Part shown: piece by piece, positions 45,606-56,846 of the stretch
Layout: the number at the start of each line of letters is the position of its first letter
Position numbering within the stretch: position 1 is the stretch's first letter
DNA from: Gnetum montanum
Taxonomy: Eukaryota > Streptophyta > Gnetopsida > Gnetales > Gnetaceae
Assembly: GCA_015680685.1 (NCBI GenBank)
Contig: MNCI01003975.1
Span: 634,285 to 698,284, forward strand
Direction of reading: 5' to 3'
DNA: 64,000 bases
Notes under the pieces: model-generated
Databases searched by the model: none
Told to the model about the DNA's origin: nothing
What the model saw: the letters and a program-made list of their open reading frames with translations, nothing else
Translations under genes and position numbers: made by a program

Positions 45606-46662
45606 CATTTTAATTCAATTAATAAATTAAACATCACATTCATCCATAAATTTACAATTACTCTAAATTTTGTAATGAAGATACCATAAGTTTAGAATAT
45701 GGCTAAGTATACCTTGACTTTAATTTTTATAATTTTAAACTCCCTTGTTTTTGTGCATAAGAAAAATAATGGATACTATTTTCTCAGCTAAACATCGAAA
45801 CTAGACAATGAAAATAATTTCTTTAAATAAAACTAATTCAGGTAAACAAAGAAATCTAATAACTTAGCAAAACTATATTTTATTAACGGTGACCAAATGT
45901 ACAAAAACTTTCAACTAAAGCAAATGGAAAGAAATTTTCCTTAGAAACCATTAGATGTGAACATTTTACAACATGCAAACTACTTGGACACTGTAATTCC
46001 ATTTTTCTCAAGGATATATACTAGTAGAGCACAAATCAGTTGATCCATGAATTATAATACGCATGGGAAACTCTATGGAAAAAACATGTAGATTTTTCCT
46101 GGATAATAAGATTAGGCCAAGTACGCCATTTTTTTCAAATGCTCAATTACAAATTTTTCAAACACAATGGAGAAAAGTTGAAGATAACCCTAGTGCATTC
46201 TTCTAAATTCCAACTTTGGCCTTTGCCATTACACTGAATTACATCTTAAATTGATTTTAATTGTACAATTGCCCCAAAAAAACCGCCGAGGTCTTTCCCA
46301 ATGGGCTTTCGAAATTCACATTCTAGTAAACATGGCAAAAGGAAACGATACTTTCAGAAAAAATTTAGACAAATAGTAGATTTCATTGATTCATCTTAAT
46401 TTCTAAAAAATTTAAATCCAGAAATAAGAAGAGATTGTTACAGAAGTTCATTTTCCATATGTGAGAGTACAGATTTTCAAGAACCTCACATCATCATCAT
46501 CAAGAAGCTCAAATGAAAGAACAAAATGGATTACTTTGCACCAGATAATGCAGCAGATAGTGATTCTTATAAGAGTAGCATCATGTGGCTAGACCATACA
46601 AAGGATCAACTCCACTTTGGTGGAATAGGTAAACAATAATTATAATTAAATGTACAGGCATT
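45606..46662. other. AT-rich intergenic DNA
   Basis: I see no reading frame, repeat or known motif that can be supported. It may include the 3' untranslated region of the candidate minus-strand gene whose last exon ends at 46663. Confidence 0.35.
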
Positions 46663-46812
46663 CTATTCAGTTCTATGATACAAGCACAAACAAGAGTCTA
46701 TAAACACATTCTCACACCACTGCACCGTCAGCATAGTGTTGTATAACTCAGAAAACAGCTCATATATCCTTTTCATAGTGTGTACTACAAACATGAGTTT
46801 CGGGTTCTTCTC
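46663..46812 (-). CDS. Candidate last exon of an unidentified host gene
   Basis: Minus strand. A pyrimidine-rich acceptor (TTTTTTAATCTTCAG) is followed by an open frame of 49 codons to TAG: EKNPKLMFVVHTMKRIYELF, SELYNTMLTVQWCENVF. It is helical in character with no transposon similarity that I recognise. The upstream candidate exon (47509-47385) ends in phase 0 with CCAGAG then GTATAC, which joins this exon in frame. No family assignment is possible. The exon could equally belong to a pseudogene; only splice-site quality, phase agreement and codon-like content support it. Confidence 0.4.
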   Translation of the reverse strand, partial: EKNPKLMFVVHTMKRIYELFSELYNTMLTVQWCENVFIDSCLCLYHRTE

Positions 46813-47310
46813 CTGAAGATTAAAAAACACACTACAAAACATGGGGACGGTTCTAAAAACGAATCTCCAATTTCTTGTAACAAACTCTCCATTTACTTGA
46901 TATCCATTCCATGTCTTTATAGACTTATATCCCACTTTTCACTGCTGAACTGTGCTCTAACCTACTCTTTGATTTAGTTTCAAGTCCAATGCAGCTATGA
47001 TAGAAGATTGGTTAAACATCACAAACTTGAATTTTCGGCATCATTTACGTCATTTTATATGTTTTTTCTCCTTGCCTGTAATCATGTAACATAGAATAAA
47101 TTATCATGAATTGATTAAGACAGACTAAAAGTACCTGCACAAGTTCTTTTAAAACAGACATCAATTGATTGCAAAGCGAAAACTTGGCGCATTAACAATC
47201 ATGCTCATATTACAAAGAAAAAAATTTTAAAACGATGAATGTGAATTACATCAACTATTAGGTGTGTGTTGAATCACTTGACAATTGAGAACAATTAAAT
47301 CACTATAAAA

Positions 47311-47382
47311 ATCATATATATTAAATAAGTACATATGACAACGTATATCATATATATTAAATAAGTACATATGACAACGTAT
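47311..47382. repeat. Perfect 36-bp tandem duplication beside a splice donor
   Basis: ATCATATATATTAAATAAGT... occurs twice with period 36 (47311 and 47347) and abuts the candidate donor site at 47384-47379. Confidence 0.88.
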
Positions 47383-47384
47383 AC

Positions 47385-47509
47385 CTCTGGAAAGATACGC
47401 TTTAAAGGTTGAACAACCAATGTCAAACATTCCTTACCGTGCACATTTTCATCTGTCATTCCAGTAAAAGTCGGTGAAGGTAAGTTTTCGTTGTATGTTT
47501 TGGAATATT
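47385..47509 (-). CDS. Candidate internal exon of an unidentified host gene
   Basis: Minus strand, 125 bases. The acceptor is GCCTCTTTAG and the donor CCAGAG then GTATAC. The frame (phase 2 start) reads YSKTYNENLPSPTFTGMTDE, then NVHGKECLTLVVQPLKRIFPE, without stops. It joins the exon 46812-46663 in frame. Acidic/polar first half and hydrophobic second half. I do not recognise the protein. Confidence 0.42.
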
Positions 47510-47659
47510 CTAAAGAGGCACTTCAGTCCCTTGATCCATTCAGTTTACAAAGGCTTCAAGCTCGTGTCATGTGTGCGCGCACAGTGAGATCTAACAGGAA
47601 ACTCCAACATTTCACTTGGAAAGAGCCATAGGTCCACTAGTTGAATATTGTTTTACTTC

Positions 47660-47870
47660 AATTAATCATATCATGTAGTGGTAAAAGTCTTGGATTGGTA
47701 ATTCCAGGTCATAGGTTCAATTCCAGTATGCAGCACTGAGTTATGAATTAAAAAAAAAAAGAAATTCCGTAGAAGGAAGTCTGAAACATGTCTACGTTCA
47801 ATAGATTGAATGGGGGTCTTAGTAGACAAATAAAAATTCAGTTTTAGTTTCATATAATTCCTTTTCCAAA
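47660..47870 (+). mobile_element. tRNA-derived SINE copy 3
   Basis: A tRNA-like head with A box TAGTGGTAAAAGTCTTGG (about 47675) and B box GGTTCAATTCC (about 47713), much like the AGTGGTAGAGC...GGTTCGAATCC head of plant tRNA-derived SINEs such as Au. The body after an A-rich stretch (11 A near 47750) has ATTCCGTAGAAGGAAGTCTG and GGGGGTCTTAGTAGAC, parallel to copy 2. It lies in an intron of the candidate gene, in opposite orientation to it. Confidence 0.7.
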
Positions 47871-48025
47871 ACTAAGACATAATTTTTAGTTACATCCACC
47901 AAGACCCTATCAGATCTATGGACTGCACCACTTTTAGAATTCCTTTTATGGAATCTTTTAAAAATCATAGCTCAGTGTTACCCATTGGAATTGAAACTGT
48001 GACCTGGCTTTCATGCCAAAACCCT
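47871..48025 (-). mobile_element. tRNA-derived SINE copy 2, inverted next to copy 3
   Basis: On the minus strand AGCCAGGTCACAGTTTCAAT then TCC is the B-box region, followed by GGGTAACACTGAGCTATGA (compare GCAGCACTGAGTTATGA in copy 3) and the body TTCCATAAAAGGAATTCTAA, GATAGGGTCTTGGTGGATG. Tail to tail with copy 3, so the two form an inverted repeat of about 150 bases per arm. Confidence 0.65.
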
Positions 48026-48192
48026 TTTGCATAATTGCTCAGGTATGATATCCAAGCAATATATGAACAATCTTCATATTTCTCAGGCTTTATATCTGGA
48101 CGTTCCAAATCAGAAAGCATAAGAAAGAATGGAAATTTCATGGACAATACATACCTATAAGACATGGCTCAAATACCAATCGTATAATACAG
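48026..48192 (-). other. Open stretch inside the 322-bp unit, possible exon
   Basis: The minus-strand frame with FPFFLMLSDLERPDIKPEKY and EDCSYIAWISYL looks protein-coding and is present in all three units. It lies between candidate exons 49449-49352 and 47509-47385 on the same strand. No convincing GT donor is found at its end, and phases do not fit cleanly, so its status as an exon is doubtful. Family not recognised. Confidence 0.28.
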
Positions 48193-48992
48193 CAACTACC
48201 TGTTGCTAAAGATCATTTTGCCACACACCGTATTTCCTCTCACTAATACGTTAGTTTACTTATCACAAACATGTATATTTCTGTTTCAACACAACATTAT
48301 TACCATTTCTATGCTTAAGATGTCATGTTTACATCTTCTAGTCTGCCTTTGCATAATTGCTCAGGTATGATATCCAAGCAATATATGAACAATCTTCATA
48401 TTTCTCAGGCTTTATATCTGGACGTTCCAAATCAGAAAGCATAAGAAAGAATGGAAATTTCATGGACAATACGTACATATAAGACATGGCTCAAATACCA
48501 ATCGTATAATACAGCAACTACCTGTTGCTAAAGATCATTTTGCCACACACCGTATTTCCTCTCACTAATACGTTAGTTTACTTATCACAAACATGTATAT
48601 TTCTGTTTCAACACAACATTATTACCATTTCTATGCTTAAGATGTCATGTTTACATCTTCTAGTCTGCCTTTGCATAATTGCTCAGGTATGATATCCAAA
48701 GCAATATATGAACAATCTTCATATTTCTCAGGCTTTATATCTGGACGTTCCAAATCAGAAAGCATAAGAAAGAATGGAAATTTCATGGACAATACGTACC
48801 TATAAGACATGGCTCAAATACCAATCGTATAATACAGCAACTACCTGTTGCTAAAGATCATTTTGCCACACACCGTATTTCCTCTCACTAATACGTTAGT
48901 TTACTTTTCACAAACATGTATATTTCTGTTTCAACACAACATTATTACCATTTCTATGCTTAAGATGTCATGTTTACATCTTCTAGTCTGCC
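48026..48992. repeat. 322-bp unit in three near-identical tandem copies
   Basis: Copies start at 48026, 48348 and 48670 (period 322; one extra A in copy 3). They differ at only a few bases (for example CATACCTATAAG, CGTACATATAAG, CGTACCTATAAG). Each carries a minus-strand open stretch of about 47 codons (MSYRYVLSMKFPFFLMLSD, LERPDIKPEKYEDCSYIAW, ISYLSNYAK). Against DNA this decayed, such identity means recent duplication or an assembly repeat. Confidence 0.95.
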
Positions 48993-49351
48993 TTCCTTCC
49001 TACCATTCTTCAAATATTTTTCATTGTATTTTTCAACTCGTTTTTCCCTGCACACACAATTTCAATATTTAGGGATCATGCCCCTTAAAAAAAGCTGTGA
49101 TCTTTGCATATAATCTTTTCCCCCACAGTCTCTGCATAACACCGAAACTTCAGCGTAGTTCATGCATCTTTGAAAAAGTCTATCGCTAAGCTACGTGATT
49201 TTAGAGGGTTTCCTTCTTCATAACCTTAAAACAGCCTATAAAGTGTTGCTATGTATGATGTAATAAATGAATTAATAGAATGCATTTATTTTGAGTTAAT
49301 TTTATTGCATTCTGCACATGCATACTTGTTTCTTTCACATTAGCTTCAAAC

Positions 49352-49449
49352 ATTTGCATCTTGAAGGCTAGCAACATGGACAACTCTGCCAATGTCAGTC
49401 CCAAGCACAGATTCGAAAGGAGACAGGTTAGCATCAGGTTGGTAGCTAG
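49352..49449 (-). CDS. Candidate internal exon of an unidentified host gene
   Basis: Minus strand, 98 bases. The acceptor is CATGGTTTTACAG and the donor GCAAAT then GTTTGA. The frame SYQPDANLSPFESVLGTDIG, RVVHVASLQDAN has no stop and good codon-like composition. A longer frame in another phase (49461-49249) covers the same bases and is probably a shadow. The family was not recognised. Together with 47509-47385 and 46812-46663 it suggests a minus-strand gene or gene remnant. Confidence 0.38.
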
Positions 49450-49461
49450 CTGTAAAACCAT

Positions 49462-50081
49462 GCTAAATCTGATGGATGAGTTCCTTTGATCTACATCTTC
49501 ATAGAGGTGAATGGTGACCTATTTTTTTTTGGGACAAGGCTAAGATGATGATGATGAAGGCTAGCAACATAAGATGGCAATGTGTATAAATATCTGCAAA
49601 GTGTCACTTGAGAAAATTCAAAGAAGCTATGTAGTAGTTGTGAACTGATGAACACAAATTACACGTTGTGTGGCCTGGGTATCCACAAGAATGAATCCAC
49701 AAATTGAAGTAGATGTTAGGTTATGTCAAGTAAAGAGGTTGAGAAGTGTAATATAATCGAAGATTCAAATCTGTTGAGTGTTTTGAGCTTGGTTGCATGT
49801 TTGGCTTTGCAGGAGAGTTTCAGTTTTGGCCAAGTTCAAGTTTTTGTCTTGTTTTTTGCAGGGAAGCTTTGTTTGTGCACAAGTTATTCATGCCACATCA
49901 GCATGTAGAACCACCTAGGGTGCTACAAGAGTTTACACTTTCCATGGCTTCTCAACATAAAGTCATCTTCAGCAATACAGTTTCGACATTCTATGTCATT
50001 GGCAATGTAGCCTCTGGATCTCCTTAACTTTTGCTAGAAGTGACAGTCCACATCATTACTAGCTTCATCTTTCCTCTTTAC
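49462..50081. other. Unassigned DNA
   Basis: Open frames at 49723-49908 and 49797-50027 (plus) show no domain. A T-rich run and ATGATGATG repeat lie near 49512-49557. No feature can be supported. Confidence 0.35.
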
Positions 50082-50370
50082 GTCTCGTGTCAATGCTACA
50101 TTCAACATTTGGTGTCAACTCCTGCATCGATCTTGACGTCAACTCTTTAGCAGAAGAGCCCTTTAACGTCCAGCATCATTTTTCCTCTTCATGTCTCACA
50201 TCAATCCTGCATTTGACATCTAGCATCAACTCCTACATCAATCTTGACATCAACTCTTCAACAGAAGGACTCTTCAACATCCAGATACATTTTTTCTTCT
50301 TGACATCTCACGTCAATCCTACATTTGACATCCAATGTCATTTCTCACATCAATCATCTATACGCTAATC
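50082..50370 (+). repeat. Degenerate 111-bp tandem repeats, about 2.7 copies
   Basis: Units start at 50082, 50193 and about 50305. Each has a GTCTCxxxTCAATxCTxCATT lead, then CAACTCCT and CAT.TTGAC.TCAACTCTT. They are rich in GACATC/GACGTC-type steps, including a perfect TGACGTCA-like palindrome near 50132. The period is divisible by three, which keeps a plus frame (50087-50368) open; this is probably a by-product. Confidence 0.75.
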
Positions 50371-50399
50371 CTACATTTGAAGTATGATGTCATTTGTCA

Positions 50400-51440
50400 T
50401 TTTTTTAAAGAAATCAAAAGCTCAAACTATCACACTTATTCGTTGAGTCTATTAATAGAAAAAGATAGACGTAATTCGCTCAAGCCAAAAGAGTTGTTGT
50501 CCTTGGTGCAAGTTGAGCCAAATGTTTCTGCGGGAAAGCAGAGCGATAGTTAGCACCAAAGGTGAAAGGACAGATTGCTTCCTCCTTTGCCAAGCTTTCA
50601 ATGCTCACTTCAAGCTCATACCAAAAGCAATAATGAAGGCCAATATGTAACAGATAAAGCTTCACATTTGTCTCTAGCCTCCTCTTAACGGACTGGTAAA
50701 GGCTACAGCTTCTTCTCTCTCATGCTGCTTCAACTCTAATGTATCAGTAATGCCTCTGAAAACAGTTTTAGGATATGTTGCTATAAATTCCAGTTCTCTA
50801 GCTCAGCTTATTAATTCTGGTTCTAGCCCTCTTGTGCTTAAACATGGAATTTTCTCTTCTATTCTTCCCTTTTTCTGCACACACACACTCGCTCTTCTCT
50901 AAAAAAGTTTTGTTCTCTTTTGCTTAAAAAATTCTGTAACTCTTGAGCCTCTGTGTTGAGACAAGGCAGAGTGCTTTTCTATTCCTCTATGGTGTGAAAG
51001 TGAATTTTTGTGACTTCAAGCCTCGTGGTTGTGCTCAAGCCAAGATTGTAAATAAAGTCTTTTTTTATTAATAAACTTACTCTATCCCCTAGGATCTGGG
51101 AAGAGTTTTAAGGTGGATGTAAGCTGGTCATTTTAGCAGCTGAACCACCTTAAAAGCTCTATGTCTATTTATTCTTTCCTTCATAGCTGCTTTGTTTTTT
51201 GGGTTAAGTTTTCAATTTAGGGCTTTCCACTAGTCTCCAATTAGCTTGGAATTTTTTGTAAGGCCCTAATTCACACCTCAAAACACCTTTAGCTGCATCT
51301 TGGAAACAACAAAATGAAGCAAAGTCTCACTAATAAGAGCAACTCAGAAAATTCCCAGCCAAGAGCGTTCATGATTACAAGAATTTATCATATGTTGTTT
51401 GTTATACTCAATCCATGAAGCCTATTCATGGAAATCAAGA
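50400..51440 (+). other. LTR-like non-coding stretch
   Basis: T- and C-rich sequence with ACACACACAC (about 50879-50890), a GTAAATAAAGTC polyadenylation-like site near 51046 and a following ATTAATAAACT, as in the R-U5 part of an LTR. No second copy was found in the window, so the identity is not established. No coding motif. Confidence 0.3.
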
Positions 51441-51459
51441 TGGATCCTTTTTCTTAGCT

Positions 51460-52500
51460 TAATGTAAATTGAAGGGCTCCTCCTCAAGTGCTTGTTATTA
51501 TTCCACTTTTGCGTGGATTGAAGATTTGTGATTGGTTGCATTGTCCAAGTTACACCAGGGAATCATCAATCAAAAAGCAATGGAATCATTATTAAGAACT
51601 TGATTTTACATGTGCAATTTGCTAATGACACTTTTATATTCCTAGAAGTTGAAGAAAGAGACATTTGAAATGTTAAAGAGGTATCGGCTAATTTTTCCTA
51701 AGTTTTAGGATTAAAAATTAAATTTCATAAAAGCATATTTTTTCCTTTACATCTTTCAGATATTACCAGGAAAATATTTCAAATGTGTTTTACTGTGAGC
51801 AACCTAATCTTTCAAGAAAGTATTTGGATATACCTTTATTTTTGGAAAGAAAGAAGTTAGAAGAGCAAGCTAGGATTCTGGCTAAGAGATTAGCTAGTTT
51901 ACAAGGAAAGTGTCTTAAAATGATTAGAAGATTATAATTAAATCACAGTTGTCCTCAATCTGTACAACTATACCGAATGTTCTATTTGGATCCCAACAGA
52001 GGTAGTAAAAAGACTCTAAAAACCATAATGTGATTTTATATGGCAAGATTGAAAAAAAAAAGGTATTGAATTGGGCTGCAATTTTACCATCCATGGAAAT
52101 ATGGTGGACTTGGATTTTAAAAACTATATTATAGAAATATGGCTCTTGAGGAAAAGTTAACTTGGAGAATTATGAATAAAGATGTCATGTAGGTTCAAGT
52201 CATCATCATCATCCAAGCCTACACAAGTTTTCTTTCACCATTTGCCTTTATTAAAGGCTAAATTGTTATCTATATATAATATATTCATATAATCTGTAAC
52301 TGTTTCTTTCATGCCTTGTTTTATGGTATTCCTATTGGCAAAATTTCTAGAATTGTAATGTGGCAACCTTTTATGAGAGGCTAGATATTTGATCTTCTTT
52401 AGACATGACAAAACCATCTTAAGATGTCATTCTTAATGCTTATTTTCAATAGGAGTCATTCAAAGTTTTTGTCTAATATCTATATTATGCAATTTATCTC
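51460..52500 (+). pseudogene. L1-type LINE ORF2 fragment (LINE-b), RT to connection
   Basis: A 5'-truncated LINE piece. Near 51600 it reads LHVQFANDTFIFLEVEERD (for .QFADDT.....; the first catalytic Asp is Asn), then VLGLKINFHKSIFFPLHLSD (for .SGL.IN..KS), then L..RLA.-type sequence with KGKCLKMIRR. Later come LKKK, YWIGLQFYHPWKYGGLGF (for .LGGLG), EEKLTWRIMNKDVM, and from about 52260 a GIPIGKI region. It is separate from LINE-a. The 5' boundary is near 51440, and stops are frequent. Confidence 0.8.
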
Positions 52501-53700
52501 TTGTAACACTCGACATCCATCTAACCTAATCTGGATATGCCTCAACAAACCCTAAAAGTACTCATTCCATAACCTTTCTAAGTAGAATTAGCTTAGAAAA
52601 CCAAAACACAAGGAAATGGAAAAACTCTCCCTTTATTAACACACTTTCAAAATAGAGAAATATATCAAATAGAAGAAGCCAAGCTCAACTCAAACCACCC
52701 AAGGATCTTAGGCCAAACATGTCCCCTCTCAATCCCTCAATTCCTCACACTTAGAGCACAAGCTCAAGAGAAGTACACTTATAAGAGATTCCCTAAACCA
52801 CTCTTAACTCCTCACTCTTGCCTATCATTCAATTGGACACAATTGTCCTAGTACAAGCTCTCCTCACTTGCACTCTTCCGACTCCTTGAGACCAAGGTTC
52901 ACAAATCAAATTAGCTATTGGTGCAAGATTACGACCTTGCTCCAAGATAGTTTAGATAATTTGTTTTAGGTGGTTGCTAGTCTCTGGTTCCACCAAGGCA
53001 CAGATACCCCCAAATAGCTTTTCCTAGTTTAAATAAGCTAATTAGGACTAAATTTATATTAATAGTCAAGTATTTCAAAGAAAGTGTTGTCTTGTTTATA
53101 ACTATGAACCTTCTCTTTTAGCTATCCCTCAACATAAGTTGAAAATTAATAGCTTTCTACTCATCTAACTCTAAATTCTTCATAGCTAATGTAGTGAATG
53201 AAGAAGTTTTATAGAATATGTCATTCTTTCATTTTGAGCTACTTGTGAGCAAGCTTCCCAAAGATAAGTTTCACAAAAGTTATGCTAAACAGAGCAGGAA
53301 TCTGAGGTAGAAAAATTATTCATAAAGCTCAAAATTGCACTAAAGATGACATCAATTATATGCTAAACTAATTCAGAACTAACACTTACAGACGCTATCC
53401 CATTTAATCAGAATAACAAGAATAAGCTAAACCTCAGTGTTCTGAGAAAATAACATATTCCAAAACTTATTCACCTAAACGTAAATATGCATAATTTAAG
53501 CTAAACAAGTAAAGAAAGCTATTTATTATTAAAAAAACTGAGAGAAAAACTAAAAAAAGATAAGCAGAACCTGTTTAGAATGCCATTAAGAAAAATTATC
53601 TTTACAAACATTTCCCAAAAGTGTCTTCTTCCCTTCTCTCCATATATCTATATGTCTTTCCTAAACCTACTCAAAGCTTTATATGGTAGCTTTTGACAGT
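52501..53700. other. Non-coding AT-rich stretch with a motif shared with 13.8 kb
   Basis: TGTAACACTCGACATCC at 52503 looks like an LTR start, but no partner copy was found. At about 52965-53030 the minus strand reads GGGGGTATCTGTGCCTTGGT, then GGAACCAGAGACTAGCAACC, close to GGAGGTATTTGAGCCTTGGT, GTTGCCAAAGACTAGCAAGC at 13818-13866 (plus). No protein was recognised. Confidence 0.35.
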
Positions 53701-53719
53701 TAAAACATCATGGCTTAAT

Positions 53720-56620
53720 TAGTCTGACAATCTCTTTGTATAATTGCAAGCTGTTAGACAATAATTCAACTTCCAGATAAGCTTTTTCATTTTCTGAATC
53801 TGGACCCCTTTTATCAGTAACTGTTGAGCTATTCTTCCATGATTGACCATGACTTTTATAGCTTGCTTCAACATATCTAGCTCTGTGTTGTCAAGCTTCT
53901 TGATGACATCTTCTGCTCATGTTTCTCTGGCACCTAATTCGTTTAGTGAAATAGTTAGCTCAATTAATGCAACCCTTGCGGTTGAACAGATCTGTTCCAG
54001 CTCTAATTTTCTTTGATTAGTTCCTGTCATAATCCTTGCAACTACTATCATCATATTGTCTAAGAAATCTTTTTCTGTGGCGACTTCAATTAATTCCTAA
54101 GCTGTGTTCCATTTGAACAAAGATAACTTGATTCTTCTTTGCCTCTTCAATATCACCTTGAGTTTCTTGCATCCATTCTTTATTATAGCTGAGTTCAGCA
54201 GTCATCTCCTAAAAACTGGACTGCAGCAAGAATGATCTGGGGCCTTAGCTTTCTTAGCCTGTTCTATTTCAGAGCTCATAACAACCAACCTTTCTTCGAA
54301 TTCTGCCATAGCCTGCTCCTTGTTCTCATGTAATGACTGTTTAATAATAATGGTAGCTTTGAGCTGCTGCTTTGAATCTTTCAACTCTTCTCTTCGTTTT
54401 ATGAACTCCTCCTTGTTCTGCATCAAATACTCTTTGAGCTTGGCAATCTAACTATCAGCTACTTATCCCATATCCCTTATTAAGATAGCTATGGTGTTTG
54501 ACATATTTGGCTGGGACATTACTGGCTTTTGACCTCCAATTTGAGGATCATCTTCCTTATAAGGAAACATAACACGTATTTCAGTTTCTGGCTTGGTCTG
54601 GAGCTTTTGACTGAGGATGATCCTTTGCTTTTGTTCTTTGACTTTCAAGGAACGAGTTATTCCTTTGATTAAATAGCCTGAGGAGAAGTACAAGCTTGTC
54701 AGAGTTAATGAGCTTTCCCCTTTCTTCTATTGTTGTTGTTGTAGCTCCTATATCTTGACTAGCTCATGGTATTGCTATTGCTGCTTGAGAAGCTCTTCTT
54801 ACTGTTTTTACTTTATAGCTTTTATTCTTTAAATTCTTATCTTCCTGCCTGCCTTCACCCTTGCATATTCAGCTCCTTGTGGTGGGAATCTTTCGTAAGC
54901 CATGGCCTCTTCTAGATCTTGAAGCTTCCAAGAGTAATAATTTTCTTTCATCAAAGCTAATTACCCATCAGAAAAATCTGTAGCTAGAGGATAATCTCTG
55001 CTTCTTATCCACCTGCAGACTTCAATAATTGATTGATCACGTGCAAAGGTAGAGAGCTTCATAGATAAGCCTCTTTTTAATTGCTCAGGTGCTTCATCCT
55101 TGGCTTGATTGACCTTCTTATCTGTTGTTCTTTGATAGACTACATCTGCCTCATCAGCTTGATGGACTTTACAAGCCTTAATAGCTGAATGTATTCTTTT
55201 TGGAGCTAAAGAAAAATCACATTGTTCCTTGTATCGCTTTGTCACGCCTTTCAGATGCCTTGCATTGTTGAATTCCCAACAGCCAAACTTTAGAAGAAAA
55301 ACTTTTTTATGCTTGCAGTCATGCCTTAAGGGGCTTTCCCAAATCTGTCTTCCTACTTCCAAGCTTGCAAAATATGGAGCTACAAATCTTGAGTTTAAAT
55401 GTTTGCCCTTCAAATCCTACTATTAATATTTAAATGTATGTTGCTTGTAGAAAAATAGCTCCATGGCATTTATTCCTAATTTTATTGACATTTTGCTTAT
55501 CTATCCATGGTGGGAAAGCTCCTAGGATGAATTTAAACAAATGGGGATATACACATTTCATAACGATTCTAAGGCTTGGGCATCAAAACAGCTTTTTTGG
55601 TATATGACCAGAAAAAAACCATACCAAGGATCTTCAGGGCAATCTCTATAATGTGACGTATAACCAACAAGAATTGGGGCTATTCTTTCATGTTCTGGGA
55701 ATCTCACTCAACAGACAGTCCATCAAAATGAGTTTAAATTCAATTGAGGCCCCTATTCATGAACCTCTGCTAAGTTATTCTGCAATAAATCATCCATATG
55801 CTATACAGGGAAGTAATTTTTCTTATTTTCTAAAGCTACCCATGCCCAAACACAATAATTAGCAACATGGTTAATTTCAAACCCCAAGCAGAAATTCAAG
55901 TTGAGATATAAATTCTATGTGGGAACTTGAGCTCTGTAGCTTTAGGAATAGTGTTCCAATAATCCCAAGCCTTTGCAAGGTGTGCTGGCAAGAACTTGAA
56001 GACTTTGCTTGTTTCAAGCTGAGCCCAAAATCTACCACTGAGCACCTCCTGCCGGGCTTCTACCTTTGTTATATCAGGCTCCAAGAGACCATAGAGCTCA
56101 TACGCCTTTTAAACACTAATGTTGATGAAGTGCTCGGTATTCCATCTGAAGCGGAGCTTATCATTCTCATATACAATTTGAGATATCAAGCGGTTGATGA
56201 TAGGACTTATAATGTTGACCCTAGATCTGAAACCGAGCTTGTGGAGGCAGCATGTGTTCTCATAGACCTTACCAATCTTCCATTGAGTCTAAAGCTTTAA
56301 GTTTTGTCTTTTCAATTAAATTGTAGTCATCATCAAACCTAAGTAAATCTTTCTCTTCCAATTCAAAATCCAAGCATCCAACATCAATCCATTATCATAG
56401 TTGATATATATGTTCAGCTTGAAATGTTGAAGATAATCAAAGAAGCTGAAAGTATCAATGTTTTGAAATTTTTGCAACGCTTCTTCCTTTTCCTTGGAAG
56501 AAAGCTTTGCTTGGGGCTTGAAGTGTGGCTCTTGCTTGCTTCAATGTTCTGCTATGCTTGCCACTAGCTTTGTGAATCAAAATCTGGCATAGCTCTATAA
56601 ATTAATAGCTGAAATTTGGT
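53720..56620 (-). pseudogene. Long broken coding region of unknown family, coiled-coil C-terminal half
   Basis: A chain of minus-strand frames with coding character and few stops spans about 2.9 kb. The N-terminal part (56600-55896) reads KEEALQKFQNIDTFSFFDYL, EEKDLLRFDDDYNLIEKTKL, GKVYENTCCLHKLGFRSRVN, PDITKVEARQEVL and AHLAKAWDYWNTIPKATELK. The middle (55895-54961) reads HERIAPILVGYTSHYRDCPE, then an open 150-codon frame with FLLKFGCWEFNNARHLKGVT. The C-terminal part (54693-53720) is charged and helical: KRREELKDSKQQLKA, MAEFEERLVVMSSEIEQAKK, LELEQICSTARVALIELTIS, DMLKQAIKVMVNHG. At least several frameshifts and stops break it. I recognise no domain. It could be a gag-like or accessory ORF of an unidentified element, or a host-gene remnant. 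Confidence 0.55.
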
Positions 56621-56846
56621 TTTTAATTAGCTCACTCAAGAACAAGCTGATTGAATAATCTTTCAACACATGTCGTAAATCTTAATTTCGTTGAGTTACT
56701 CTATCAGCACTATTACATAACCACAGGTTCAGTACAAATAGTTTGGTCTTAATGTTTGGCTCGCCTTTTGTTAATCTAGCACTCTTAATTTTGCCTTAAA
56801 ACGATTAAGAGTGATTCAGTTGATGTTGCATATAAGTAGAACTGCT

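Noticed and set aside
47660-47740. Functional tRNA gene
   Set aside because: A and B boxes are present, but the acceptor and anticodon stems do not pair convincingly, and the body with A-rich tract and related copies shows a SINE.
55917-56300. 127-codon plus-strand open frame
   Set aside because: The minus strand over the same bases has a longer, more protein-like and connected frame (GKVYENTCCLHKLGF to LKFPHR), so the plus frame is probably a shadow.
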